The notes below the pieces were generated by a model. The model was not told the origin of the DNA. It saw only the letters and a program-made list of their open reading frames with translations, and did not search any database. From assembly GCA_934130025.1 (NCBI GenBank), contig CAKOXG010000009.1, forward strand, positions 1 to 41,632: a stretch of 41,632 nt of DNA, read 5' to 3'. The position numbers were made by a program, and so were the translations under genes. Positions 1-7,798 of this stretch are shown piece by piece. The first letter of the stretch is position 1. Every line of letters starts with the position of its first letter. The stretch is from an uncultured Clostridia bacterium (GTDB taxonomy: Bacteria; Bacillota; Clostridia; TANB77; CAG-508).

Positions 1-787
1 CAGGTTCCATTTCTAATGAATCTAGTGCTGCACCTTTTGCAACCAATAAGTGAGCCTCATTTGGAACAATAATTTGTTCATCTGTTAAATGTAAGGTCTC
101 TATAAATCTTGCACGAAGTTCAGACAAATAATTTAAAGGACCTCCTAAGAATGCTACATTTCCACGAATAGGTCTTCCGCAAGCAAGTCCACTAATAGTC
201 TGATTTACAACTGCTTGAAAAATTGATGCAGAAATATCTTCCCTGGCAGCACCTTCATTTATTAAAGGTTGCACATCAGTCTTTGCAAAAACTCCACAAC
301 GAGAAGCTATTGGATAGATAATAGTATGCTTTTTAGCAAGTTCATTCAATCCACCAGAATCAGTGTTTAAAAGTGATGCCATCTGGTCTATAAAAGCACC
401 AGTACCACCTGCACAGGTTCCGTTCATACGTTGTTCGATAGATTTGCCAAAATAAATAATTTTAGCGTCCTCTCCACCAAGTTCAATAACGACATCAGTT
501 TGTGGAATGTACTTTTCAACAGCTCTTTTACATGCTACAACCTCTTGAATAAAAGGAACATTCAAAAAATTTGCAGCAGACATAGCTCCTGAACCCGTAA
601 GTGCAATAGTAAATTCGCTATCTGGGTAACGAAGTACTAAATCGTCAAGGACCGCACATACTGTATTTTTTGTATCAGAATTATGTCTTTGATAGTTTGT
701 ATATAAAGTATTTAAATTTTCGTCCATTACAACAATTTTAACTGTTGTTGAGCCAACATCAAGGCCAACATGTAATAATTTGCTCAT
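1..787 (-). CDS. Acyl-CoA dehydratase activase, BadF/BadG/BcrA/BcrD ATPase family (C-terminus missing)
   Basis: ASKHA-fold ATPase that, in characterised relatives, passes an electron at the cost of ATP to a 2-hydroxyacyl-CoA dehydratase. I translated the minus strand from the ATG at 787; the frame stays open to the left edge, giving 262 codons. The N-terminus has the phosphate-binding motif GLDVGSTTVKIVV, then VIELGGEDAKII and RMNGTCAGGTGAFIDQM. The last contains a Cys of the type that binds the shared [4Fe-4S] cluster. The segment GLACGRPIRGNVAFLGGP follows. The family includes stand-alone activators of about 260 residues and large fusions with DUF2229-type domains; because the frame is still open here, a fusion is possible. 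A good ribosome site (AAGGAGT) and a consensus promoter lie upstream. Family assignment is firm; the substrate cannot be read from this fragment. Confidence 0.88.
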   Translation of the reverse strand, partial: MSKLLHVGLDVGSTTVKIVVMDENLNTLYTNYQRHNSDTKNTVCAVLDDLVLRYPDSEFTIALTGSGAMSAANFLNVPFIQEVVACKRAVEKYIPQTDVVIELGGEDAKIIYFGKSIEQRMNGTCAGGTGAFIDQMASLLNTDSGGLNELAKKHTIIYPIASRCGVFAKTDVQPLINEGAAREDISASIFQAVVNQTISGLACGRPIRGNVAFLGGPLNYLSELRARFIETLHLTDEQIIVPNEAHLLVAKGAALDSLEMEP

Positions 788-823
788 ATAAATTTACTCC
801 TTGAAATCTTATAAATCACCTTA

Positions 824-852
824 ATTTTATACGGAAAACTGTATTTTGTCAA
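824..852 (-). promoter_or_regulatory. SigA-type promoter of the dehydratase activase gene
   Basis: On the minus strand TTGACA (852-847) is separated by 17 nt from TAAAAT (829-824). It lies about 40 nt upstream of the start codon at 787. The -35 box is exact consensus. Confidence 0.65.
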
Positions 853-1013
853 CGTTAAAAAGTGCAGCGGAAACCACAAAAATGGCTAAATTGCAATAAA
901 AATGTCGAATATGCATTTTATGTAAAAAATAAAAAAAGACAAGTTAAGTTCTATTTATTGATATAAAAGAATAGACATGTTTTAAGAAATAAAAATAAGA
1001 AAGGAGACCAACT

Positions 1014-1562
1014 ATGAAAAAAGTATTTAAACTAATTATTTTGATTGCGGTAATATTTTTAATAGTAGGAATAGCAGTTGCTATTGTAAAAAACAAACAG
1101 AATAAAATAACAGAATATAAACCACAAGAAGAAATATCTGAAGATCAGTCAAGACAAACTATGGTATCTTTATACTTTTTAAATAAAAATACAAAAAAAT
1201 TAGAACCTGAGGCCAGATTAATTGATGTTAAGGAGCTAATTAATAATCCATATGAGAAATTAATAAATTTATTAATAGAAGGGCCTAAAAATGAAAATCA
1301 TGAAAAAACAATTCCTGAAGGAACAAAACTATTAAGTGCAAAATTAAGTGGAGAAACAGTAATACTTGATTTTTCAGAGGAATTTGTAGCAAATCATAAA
1401 GGGGGGAAAGAAGATGAACAAGGAACAATAGAAAGCATAGTAAATACACTGACTGAGCTAACAGAAGTAAATAGTATTAAAATTTTAATAGCGGGGCAAG
1501 AAAATCAATGCTTTAAGGATGAGCAAATTATGTTCGATAAAAACTTTATAAGAGAGGAATAG
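1014..1562 (+). CDS. GerMN-domain protein, membrane anchored
   Basis: A 182-residue protein with a short basic start, one hydrophobic segment at about residues 5-26 (signal anchor or signal peptide), a polar linker, and a GerMN domain from about residue 50. Domain features include the YFLN strand, a helix with LINLLIEGP, the TKLLSAKLSGETVILDFSEEF region, and a helix ending NTLTELTEVNSIKILIAG. GerMN domains occur in Bacillus GerM, which is needed for sporulation and germination, and in other extracytoplasmic proteins. GerM has two such domains; this protein has one. The start is supported by AAGGAGACC about 6 nt upstream. A TGTCGAA heptamer resembling a Spo0A box is at 903-909. The domain call is confident; the exact role is inferred from the family. 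Confidence 0.8.
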   Translation: MKKVFKLIILIAVIFLIVGIAVAIVKNKQNKITEYKPQEEISEDQSRQTMVSLYFLNKNTKKLEPEARLIDVKELINNPYEKLINLLIEGPKNENHEKTIPEGTKLLSAKLSGETVILDFSEEFVANHKGGKEDEQGTIESIVNTLTELTEVNSIKILIAGQENQCFKDEQIMFDKNFIREE

Positions 1563-1563
1563 A

Positions 1564-1752
1564 TTAGAAAAAAAAATTAATAAAATCACAAATTTTTCTT
1601 GCATTGTTAGCAGAGCAAAGGAAATGCTCAACACAACATAAAGAAGAAAAAATATTATTTAATTGATGATTGCATTTATTGCTATTGCAGTAATTTTTCT
1701 CATGGCAACATGGAAAGTTAATATTTTTATAATTATAATCATATTTATTCAT
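1564..1752 (-). CDS. Small cysteine-rich protein candidate (62 aa)
   Basis: An unrecognised minus-strand frame convergent with the GerMN gene, ending 2 nt from its stop. It has 8 Cys (residues 15, 16, 22, 27, 39, 40, 46, 55) and 3 His (17, 29, 43), an arrangement suggestive of a metal-binding or disulfide-rich peptide. The start ATG is preceded by AGAGGTG at 4-5 nt, and an AT-rich TATAAT-like element lies further upstream. No known domain was recognised. The Cys density and ribosome site support it; lack of a recognised family and its small size argue for caution. Confidence 0.35.
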   Translation of the reverse strand: MNKYDYNYKNINFPCCHEKNYCNSNKCNHQLNNIFSSLCCVEHFLCSANNARKICDFINFFF

Positions 1753-1766
1753 AAGGCACCTCTCTA

Positions 1767-1795
1767 TTTACATAATTTAATATTTATTATATAAT
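1767..1795 (+). promoter_or_regulatory. SigA-type promoter of the trmN6-rsmI operon
   Basis: TTTACA at 1767-1772, 17-nt spacer, TATAAT at 1790-1795, about 35 nt before the ATG at 1830. Confidence 0.65.
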
Positions 1796-1829
1796 ATGAA
1801 AAAAATATAAAATAGTTAAAGAGGGAAAG

Positions 1830-2582
1830 ATGGAAAAAACAGATTTAAAAGAGAATGAGAGAATAGATGATTTACAATATAAAAATTTAAAAATAATTCA
1901 AGATAAAAAGGGATTTTGTTTTGGGATAGATAGCATTATATTATCTGACTTTGCTAAAAAGATAAAAAATAAAAGTAAAGTAGTTGATCTAGGAACTGGA
2001 ACAGGAGTTATAGGTTTACTATTATGCAAAAAGACACAACTAGATAGTATTATCGGAGTTGAAATTCAATCAGAAGTTTCAGATATGGCAAGAAGAAGTG
2101 TTAAATTAAATAAATTAGAGGATAGGTTTAATATAATTAATGCAGATGTTAAGGAAATATTTGAAAAAAATATTTTAGAAAAAAACTGTTATGATGTGGT
2201 AGTGATGAATCCACCTTATAAAGAAATTGGAACAGGAGAAAGAAATGAAAATGAAAAGAAATTAATTTCTAGACATGAAATAAAGGCAAAATTGGAGGAT
2301 TTCATTAATGTTGGTTCAAAATTATTAAAGGATAAAGGAGAAATGTATTTAGTTCATAAACCTGAAAGAATGGCAGAAATATTAGTGAAACTAAAAGAAT
2401 ATAAATTAGAACCCAAGGAATTACAAATTGTATATGCAAAAGAGGAAACAGATGCTTCATTAATTTTAATAAAAGCAGTAAAAAATGGGAAAAAATTTTT
2501 AAAAATACATGAGCCAATCTTTGTATATGATAAAAATGGTAAATACACAAATAAAATACAACAAATATATAATGAAAAATAG
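1830..2582 (+). CDS. trmN6: tRNA1(Val) (adenine37-N6)-methyltransferase family protein
   Basis: A SAM-dependent methyltransferase of 250 residues in the TrmN6/YfiC family (YabB in Bacillus), which modifies adenosine 37 of a valine tRNA in Enterobacteria. Visible motifs are FCFGIDSIILSDFA near the N-terminus, the SAM-binding loop VVDLGTGTGVIGLLL (about residues 51-65), the acidic strand IIGVEIQ, and the catalytic VVMNPPYKE (about residues 128-136), the NPPY motif of base N6-methyltransferases. The C-terminus ends in a short basic tail. It is followed 15 nt later by rsmI and then convergent abrB, matching the Bacillus yabB-yazA-yabC(rsmI)-abrB order without yazA. The start is supported by GAGGGAAAG upstream. 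The fold is certain; the tRNA target is taken from the family. Confidence 0.87.
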   Translation: MEKTDLKENERIDDLQYKNLKIIQDKKGFCFGIDSIILSDFAKKIKNKSKVVDLGTGTGVIGLLLCKKTQLDSIIGVEIQSEVSDMARRSVKLNKLEDRFNIINADVKEIFEKNILEKNCYDVVVMNPPYKEIGTGERNENEKKLISRHEIKAKLEDFINVGSKLLKDKGEMYLVHKPERMAEILVKLKEYKLEPKELQIVYAKEETDASLILIKAVKNGKKFLKIHEPIFVYDKNGKYTNKIQQIYNEK

Positions 2583-2597
2583 AGAAGGAAAAGAAGG

Positions 2598-3431
2598 ATG
2601 AACGGAAAATTATACTTAATAGCTACTCCAATAGGAAATTTAGGAGATATAACATATAGAGCAGTAGAAACATTAAAAAATGTAGATATGATTGCAGCAG
2701 AAGATACAAGACACACATTGAAATTACTTAATTATTTAGAAATTTCAAAACCAATGATTTGCTATCATAGGCATAACGAATATACAAAAACGAAGACATT
2801 GATACATTTATTAGAGGAAGGAAAAAATATAGGTTTGGTTACAGATGCTGGAACGCCTGGAATATCTGATCCTGGTGAAGAAGTAGTAAAAGAGGCAATA
2901 CAATCAGGAATAGAAGTTATACCTATTCCTGGAGCATGTGCTTTAATAAATGCTTTAATTGCATCTGGATTTAATACAAAGCAGTTTGTATTTTATGGTT
3001 TTCTGCCATTAGATAAAAAAATGAGAAAAGAAAAATTTGAAGATATAAAAAAACAAAATAAAACGATAATATTTTATGAGGCACCACATAGATTAATAAA
3101 GACACTAGAGGAATTAGAAAATATATTTGGAAATATAGAAATAGTTATTGCAAAAGAATTAACAAAAATTCATGAAAGTTTTATAAGAGGAAAAATAGAT
3201 GATATATTGAAAACTTTAGAAGATGTAAAGGGGGAGTATATAATATTATTTGAAATGCACGGTAAGACAGATAAAGAACAAGAAATAGAAACTTTAAATA
3301 ATAAGACTTTGGATGAACAATATAAATATTATGAAGAACGAGGACTTTATAAAAAAGAAATAATAAAGATCATAGCAAAAAATAATAAAGTTCCAAAAGA
3401 CGAAATATATAAGAAATTTTTAAATAAATAA
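2598..3431 (+). CDS. rsmI: 16S rRNA (cytidine1402-2'-O)-methyltransferase
   Basis: A 277-residue SAM methyltransferase of the tetrapyrrole-methylase fold that 2'-O-methylates C1402 in the 16S rRNA decoding centre. It begins MNGKLYLIATPIGNLGDITY, the family signature. This is followed by MIAAEDTRHTLKLLNYL, GLVTDAGTPGISDPGE (the SAM-pocket loop), IPGACALINALIASG and FYEAPHRLIKTLEEL. The length is normal for RsmI. It is second in an operon with the upstream methyltransferase (15-nt gap, GAAGGAAAAGAAGG ribosome site) and ends at a strong terminator shared with abrB. Confidence 0.96.
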   Translation: MNGKLYLIATPIGNLGDITYRAVETLKNVDMIAAEDTRHTLKLLNYLEISKPMICYHRHNEYTKTKTLIHLLEEGKNIGLVTDAGTPGISDPGEEVVKEAIQSGIEVIPIPGACALINALIASGFNTKQFVFYGFLPLDKKMRKEKFEDIKKQNKTIIFYEAPHRLIKTLEELENIFGNIEIVIAKELTKIHESFIRGKIDDILKTLEDVKGEYIILFEMHGKTDKEQEIETLNNKTLDEQYKYYEERGLYKKEIIKIIAKNNKVPKDEIYKKFLNK

Positions 3432-3435
3432 AAAG

Positions 3436-3476
3436 AATTCCTAATTATTATAAAACAATAATTGGGAATTTTTTTT
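3436..3476. terminator. Rho-independent terminator between rsmI and abrB, probably bidirectional
   Basis: A 14-bp stem pairs 3436-3449 with 3457-3470 (one G-U pair) around a 7-nt loop. A T run follows on the plus strand and an A run precedes it, so it can end rsmI and the convergent abrB. Confidence 0.85.
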
Positions 3477-3477
3477 A

Positions 3478-3726
3478 TTATTTATCAAGTTGGGCTAAAT
3501 CATTAGCACACTTTGAACAAACTAATTTGCCTTTGTAATCAATAACCTTTTTTGTGCTTCCACAAAAAATACAAGATTCTTCATATCTTTTTAAAACTAT
3601 TGAAGAACCATCTACATATATTTCAATAGGGTCTTTTTCAGCAATTTTAAATTTAGTTCTTAATTCCATAGGAATTACAATTCTTCCTAATTCATCAACA
3701 CGTCTAACAATACCTGTAGATTTCAT
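3478..3726 (-). CDS. abrB: AbrB-family transition-state regulator with C-terminal zinc-ribbon-like motif
   Basis: An 82-residue DNA-binding protein. The N-terminal 50 residues form the swapped-hairpin AbrB domain: MKSTGIVRRVDELGRIVIP, then ELRTKFKIAEKDPIEIYVDG. AbrB in Bacillus represses post-exponential and sporulation genes and is itself repressed by Spo0A. The C-terminal half differs from Bacillus AbrB: a CIFCG and a VCSKC pair about 17 residues apart form a probable Cys4 zinc knuckle, a form I associate with clostridial AbrB homologues. The ribosome site AAGGAGGA is very strong. The position next to rsmI is the same as in Bacillus. The target genes are not visible. Confidence 0.92.
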   Translation of the reverse strand: MKSTGIVRRVDELGRIVIPMELRTKFKIAEKDPIEIYVDGSSIVLKRYEESCIFCGSTKKVIDYKGKLVCSKCANDLAQLDK

Positions 3727-3773
3727 TTTTATCCTCCTTTTGCAAACAATGTAATCTCAAACAATCCAAATTT

Positions 3774-3802
3774 ATGATAACATATAAAAAATTAAAATAC
3801 AA
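3774..3802 (-). promoter_or_regulatory. Probable promoter of abrB
   Basis: On the minus strand TTGTAT (3802-3797), 17-nt spacer, TATCAT (3779-3774), about 50 nt before the abrB start. Both hexamers are imperfect. Confidence 0.4.
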
Positions 3803-3957
3803 GTGAAAAAACACCAAAAAACGGCAGAATTTTACAAAAAGAAAGAAAATCTTTGATAAAAAATGTCGTAATTTAGAAAATTTTGTATAAAAATAGGCAA
3901 AATGAAGCAGTTCTATAAATCAAAAAAGAGAATAATATAAAAAAGAAAGAGGAGTAT

Positions 3958-4534
3958 ATGTTAAATAAAATATGGCCGATTTTTATAATTGTAGGATTTA
4001 TATTTTCAATAGTAACAGGAAATATTGAAAAGTTTAATAGTTCAATATTCACATCTTGTGCCCAAACTGTGGATTTAACAATAAAATTGTTTGGAACAAT
4101 GTGTTTATGGAATGGATTAATGAAAATAGTTGAAGAAACTTCTTTAATAAATAAATTATCTAATATGTTATCTCCATTGATGAAATTTCTTTTTCCAAAG
4201 ATGAAAAAAGAAGATAAAGAATATAATGAAATTACAATAAACATAATAGCAAATTTACTTGGTTTGGGAAATGCTGCTACTCCACTTGGAATAAAGGCAA
4301 TGAAAACGATGCAGGAAAATAACCCTAACAAAGAGAAAATAACCGATAATATGGCTATTTTTATAGTACTAAATACGGCGTCATTGCAACTAATACCGAC
4401 AACTGTAATAGCAATAAGAGCATCAATGCGGCTCAAACATGCCAAGTACAATAATTGTACCTGTGTGGATTGCTACAATATGTGCGGATGTAGCAGGTAT
4501 AATAGCTAGTAAAATATTAATGAGAAAATATTAA
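3958..4534 (+). CDS. spmA: Spore maturation protein A, requires a +1 frameshift at 4429
   Basis: SpmA is a membrane protein with a nucleoside-recognition/Gate-type domain, needed with SpmB for spore core dehydration. Frame 0 encodes a normal SpmA for 157 residues, including LGLGNAATPLGIKAM and NTASLQLIPTTVIAIRAS. It then runs into an unrelated 26-residue Cys-rich tail and stops at 4507-4509. Skipping one base, the C of the in-frame CGG at 4429-4431, moves into the frame reading GSNMPSTIIVPVWIATICAD and ending IIASKILMRKY at 4534. That gives 191 residues, the usual family length, and puts the stop 7 nt before spmB. The gene is therefore disrupted, programmed to frameshift, or mis-sequenced. 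spmB carries the same lesion, and other sporulation genes in the window are intact. The ribosome site AAGAGGAG precedes the ATG. Confidence 0.85.
4426..4431 (+). other. Putative +1 frameshift site in spmA (ATG CGG)
   Basis: Frame-0 codons are ATG (4426-4428) and CGG (4429-4431). Continuing from G4430 (GGC, Gly) restores the conserved SpmA C-terminus. No homopolymer is present, so a simple slippage-type sequencing error is not obvious. The mechanism is inferred; the frame change itself is read directly. Confidence 0.6.
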
Positions 4535-4541
4535 AAGGAAT

Positions 4542-5076
4542 ATGAATAAAATGAAAATTATAAATTATATATCAACACTTGCAATCCCAGTTATCATAAT
4601 AATTATTATTGTATATGGATTAATTGAAAAAAAGAAAATATATGATATTTTTATTGATGGTGCAGAGGAAGGAATGAAAATTGTGATAAAAATATTTCCA
4701 ACACTGCTTGGAATATTTTTAGCTGTAGGAGCGCTAAGAAGCTCTGGGTTGTTAGAAATACTTGCTAATTCACTTTCTTTTATTACCACGAGAGTAGGAT
4801 TTCCAAGCCAGGTAATTCCCCTGGCTCTTGTAAGACCTATTTCTGGAAGTGCATCACTTGCTGTTGCAACAGATATAATGACTACATATGGAGTAGATAG
4901 TAAAATACGGATTTATTGCTTCGACAATAATGGGATCAACAGAAACTACATTTTATACAATTGCCGTGTATACAAGTGCAATCGGAGTAAAGAATATAAG
5001 GTTTGTATTGGCCGCAGCATTAATTGCAGATTTTGTTGGAATGGTAACCTCAGCAATAGTGTGGAATATAATATAA
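4542..5076 (+). CDS. spmB: Spore maturation protein B, requires a +1 frameshift at 4908
   Basis: SpmB is the membrane partner of SpmA in spore core dehydration. Frame 0 gives 122 normal residues: a hydrophobic N-terminus, a helix ending IFPTLLGIFLAVGALRSSG, then VRPISGSASLAVATDIM and TYGVDSKI. It then enters an unrelated 64-residue tail stopping at 5100-5102. Skipping the C of the in-frame CGG at 4908-4910 restores GFIASTIMGSTETTFYTIAV, then NIRFVLAAALIADFVGMVTS and the stop at 5074-5076. The restored product is 177 residues, the usual SpmB length. ATG at 4542 is preferred, with AAAAGGA just upstream; ATG at 4551 is possible. The gene is co-transcribed with spmA. Confidence 0.85.
4905..4910 (+). 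other. Putative +1 frameshift site in spmB (ATA CGG)
   Basis: Frame-0 codons are ATA (4905-4907) and CGG (4908-4910). Reading on from G4909 (GGA, Gly) restores the conserved SpmB C-terminus. The arrangement matches the spmA site: an AUR codon, then CGG, with Gly read in the new frame. Confidence 0.6.
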
Positions 5077-5091
5077 ATTTGTCTAAAAAGA

Positions 5092-5120
5092 TTGTAAAAT
5101 AGGGGAATTTATGCTATAAA
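5092..5120 (+). promoter_or_regulatory. Probable promoter of murA-walJ-rlmH
   Basis: TTGTAA at 5092-5097, 17-nt spacer, TATAAA at 5115-5120, about 53 nt before the murA start. Confidence 0.45.
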
Positions 5121-5173
5121 ATATATAATGAAAAATATGCCGAAAGAAAGCAATACAATTAGGGGGAATTATC

Positions 5174-6433
5174 TTGGAAAAATTAGTAATAAGTGGGCCA
5201 ACAAGGCTTTCAGGAAATGTAACAATTAGTGGAGCAAAAAATGCAGCAGTTGCAATACTTCCCGCCACACTATTAATAAATGGAGAGTGTACATTAGAAA
5301 ATGTACCAAATATAAGTGATGTAAAAATATCATGTTCAATCCTAGAAAAATTAGGCGCAAAAATAAATTGGATTTCAAATAATAAAGTTCATATAGATAC
5401 AAGGAATATAACAAGTACATCAGCACCTTTAGATATGACAAGTAAGTTTAGAGCATCGTATTATTTGTTAGGAGCATTACTAAGCCGTAAAGGAAGAGCC
5501 GAAGTAGGATTACCAGGAGGTTGCAATTTAGGGGCTCGTCCAATAGATCAGCATATAAAAGGGTTTGAAGCTTTAGGTGCTAATGCTGTTGTTGCACAAG
5601 GAAAAATAACAACACAAGCAAGCAAATTAAAAGGAAATTCAATATATATGGATACAGTATCTGTTGGAGCAACAATAAATGTAATGTTAGCAGCTGTATT
5701 GGCAGAAGGAGTAACTACAATAGATAATGCTGCCAAAGAACCACATGTAGTTGACGTTGCTAATTTTTTAAATACTATGGGAGCAGATATTCATGGAGCA
5801 GGAACAGATAAAATAAAGATAAATGGTGTAAAAGAATTAAAAGGTGATGTTACATATTCAATTGTACCAGATCAAATTGAAGCAGGGACATTCATGCTTG
5901 CTGCTGTAGCAACAAAAGGAGACATAACAATAAAGAACTGTATTCCTAAGCATTTAGAGTGCCTAACTGCGAAAATAGAAGAGATTGGGGCCCATGTTGA
6001 GGAATTTGATGATAGTGTACGTGTTTGGTGTGATAAAAGACCTGGAAAAGCCAATATAAAAACTTTGCCATATCCTGGATTTCCAACAGATTTACAACCA
6101 CAAATAGGTGTGGTTTTATCAATTGCTAATGGGACAAGCATAATAAATGAAAGCATATGGGAATCAAGATTCCAATACACTGCAGAACTAAACAAAATGG
6201 GGGCTAATATAACTGCACAAGGAAAAACTGCAGTATTTGAGGGAGTAGAGAAATTAACGGGAGCACCAGTGTATGCTTCAGACTTAAGAGCTGGAGCAGC
6301 ACTTATAATTGCAGGAATTACAGCACATGGTACAACAGAATTATATAATCTAAATCATATAGATAGAGGATATGAATGTATAGAAGAAAAATTTAGAAAG
6401 TTAGGTGCAAGTATAGAAAGAGTAAAAGAATAA
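5174..6433 (+). CDS. murA: UDP-N-acetylglucosamine 1-carboxyvinyltransferase
   Basis: First committed enzyme of peptidoglycan synthesis: it transfers enolpyruvate from PEP to UDP-GlcNAc in the cytoplasm. It has 419 residues, full length for MurA. Visible features are the N-terminal GNVTISGAKNAAVAILPA with the conserved Lys-Asn, the catalytic loop LPGGCNLGARPIDQH with the PEP-reactive Cys (the fosfomycin target), VPDQIEAGTFMLAA, and FPTDLQPQ near residue 305. The start is TTG at 5174 with AGGGGG about 8 nt upstream. Low-GC Gram-positives often carry two MurA paralogues; which one this is cannot be told from one copy. It heads an operon with walJ (24-nt gap) and rlmH (14-nt gap). Confidence 0.96.
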   Translation: MEKLVISGPTRLSGNVTISGAKNAAVAILPATLLINGECTLENVPNISDVKISCSILEKLGAKINWISNNKVHIDTRNITSTSAPLDMTSKFRASYYLLGALLSRKGRAEVGLPGGCNLGARPIDQHIKGFEALGANAVVAQGKITTQASKLKGNSIYMDTVSVGATINVMLAAVLAEGVTTIDNAAKEPHVVDVANFLNTMGADIHGAGTDKIKINGVKELKGDVTYSIVPDQIEAGTFMLAAVATKGDITIKNCIPKHLECLTAKIEEIGAHVEEFDDSVRVWCDKRPGKANIKTLPYPGFPTDLQPQIGVVLSIANGTSIINESIWESRFQYTAELNKMGANITAQGKTAVFEGVEKLTGAPVYASDLRAGAALIIAGITAHGTTELYNLNHIDRGYECIEEKFRKLGASIERVKE

Positions 6434-6457
6434 TAAATACGAAAGGAAATAGCAATA

Positions 6458-7249
6458 ATGCTTAAATTTTGCAGTTTATTTAGTGGAAGCACAGGAAATA
6501 GCCTACTAGTAGAAAGTGAAAATTCAAAAATATTAATTGATGCGGGAGAAAGTGCAAAAAAAATAGAGAATGCGCTTTCTCTACTTAACGTTAAGATAGA
6601 CGAAATAGACGGAATAATAGTAACACATGAGCATATTGATCATGTTAAAAGTCTTGGCACAATATCAAAAAAATTTAACATACCAGTATATGCAAATGTA
6701 GAAACATGGAATGCTATGCCTGAACAGAAAGCCAAAATTTGTGAAGGCAACCAAAAAAACTTTGAAATAAATAATGATTTTGAAATAAAAGATCTAAAGT
6801 TGCAACCGTTTAGTATACCACATGATGCTGCAAATCCATGCGGATTTAATATATTCAATAAAAAACAAAAAATTAGTGTTGCAACTGATTTAGGACATAT
6901 TACGCCAGAAATAGTGGAAAGCTTAAGAAAAAGTAAATTTATTTTATTAGAAGCAAATTATGATCCAGACATATTGAAATATTCAAAATACCCATATAGT
7001 TTAAAGCAGAGAATATCAGGCCCAAAAGGACATTTATCAAACCAAAATTCTGGAACACTAATATCAGAGTTAATGAAGAGTGGATTAAAAAATGTTATGT
7101 TAGGTCATTTAAGTAAGGAAAATAATTTTCCAGAACTAGCATATAAAACTGTAGTAGAAGAGATAATTACAAATAAACATGATGAAAATGAGATACAGGT
7201 GGGAGTTGCTAAAAGAGACGGCCCAAGCAAACAAATAGAAATTGCTTAA
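6458..7249 (+). CDS. walJ: Metallo-beta-lactamase-fold hydrolase, WalJ/YycJ family
   Basis: A 263-residue MBL-fold protein. It opens with FCSLFSGSTGNSLLVES, typical of YycJ/WalJ, followed by ILIDAG and the metal-binding motif THEHIDHV at about residues 52-59. Further ligand regions are IPHDAANPCGF, VATDLGHIT, LLEANYD and MLGHLSKENN. YycJ/WalJ belongs to the WalRK-associated locus in Bacilli and has been linked to coordinating cell division with replication and to exonuclease activity. No walRK genes are in view. As in Bacillus, an rlmH homologue is nearby downstream. Confidence 0.9.
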   Translation: MLKFCSLFSGSTGNSLLVESENSKILIDAGESAKKIENALSLLNVKIDEIDGIIVTHEHIDHVKSLGTISKKFNIPVYANVETWNAMPEQKAKICEGNQKNFEINNDFEIKDLKLQPFSIPHDAANPCGFNIFNKKQKISVATDLGHITPEIVESLRKSKFILLEANYDPDILKYSKYPYSLKQRISGPKGHLSNQNSGTLISELMKSGLKNVMLGHLSKENNFPELAYKTVVEEIITNKHDENEIQVGVAKRDGPSKQIEIA

Positions 7250-7263
7250 TAGGAGGAAAAAAC

Positions 7264-7743
7264 TTGGTACATATAAACTTAATATGTGTTGGAAAAATAA
7301 AAGAAAAATTTTTTAAAGAGGCAATAGAGGAATATGCAAAAAGGTTATCAAGGTTTTGCAATTTAAATATATTTGAAGTGCCAGATGAAAAGATACCAGA
7401 AAAAACCAATATTAATATAGAAAATTTAATAAAGCAAAAGGAAGGAAAAGCAATATTAAATAACATAAAAAATGATAATTATGTCGTGGCATTAGATTTA
7501 AAAGGGGAAGAAATGGACTCAATAGATTTTTCGAAGGAAATAGAGAAAATATCTAACATTAATAGTACCATAAGCTTTATAATCGGAGGAAGTTTAGGTT
7601 TATCAGAAGAAGTATTAGGTAGAAGTAATAGGAGAATTTGTTTTTCAAAAATGACTTTTCCTCATCAATTAATGAGAATTTTCCTGTTAGAGCAAATATA
7701 TAGAGCTTTTAAAATATCAAATAATGAAAAATATCATAAATAA
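7264..7743 (+). CDS. rlmH: 23S rRNA (pseudouridine1915-N3)-methyltransferase
   Basis: SPOUT-class methyltransferase that modifies pseudouridine 1915 in helix 69 of 23S rRNA. It is 159 residues, the standard RlmH length. The SAM-knot signatures are visible: FIIGGSLGLSEEVL, ICFSKMTFPHQLMR and IFLLEQIYRAFKI, ending YHK as the family does. The start is TTG at 7264 with AGGAGGAAAAAAC before it. Last gene of the murA operon, closed by a terminator. Confidence 0.97.
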   Translation: MVHINLICVGKIKEKFFKEAIEEYAKRLSRFCNLNIFEVPDEKIPEKTNINIENLIKQKEGKAILNNIKNDNYVVALDLKGEEMDSIDFSKEIEKISNINSTISFIIGGSLGLSEEVLGRSNRRICFSKMTFPHQLMRIFLLEQIYRAFKISNNEKYHK

Positions 7744-7748
7744 AAATC

Positions 7749-7797
7749 CAAAGTTTAACAATATTTAGGAAGGTAGAGTTAAACTTTGAATTTTTTT
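7749..7797. terminator. Terminator between rlmH and convergent spoIIR
   Basis: An 11-bp perfect stem pairs 7749-7759 with 7778-7788 around an 18-nt loop, followed by a T run at 7791-7797. It lies between two convergent stops. Confidence 0.75.
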
Positions 7798-7798
7798 A

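Noticed and set aside
3958..5102. Reassignment of CGG to another amino acid as the explanation for spmA and spmB
   Set aside because: Reading CGG as any amino acid keeps frame 0, which leads into non-homologous tails in both genes. Only a one-base skip restores the conserved C-termini.
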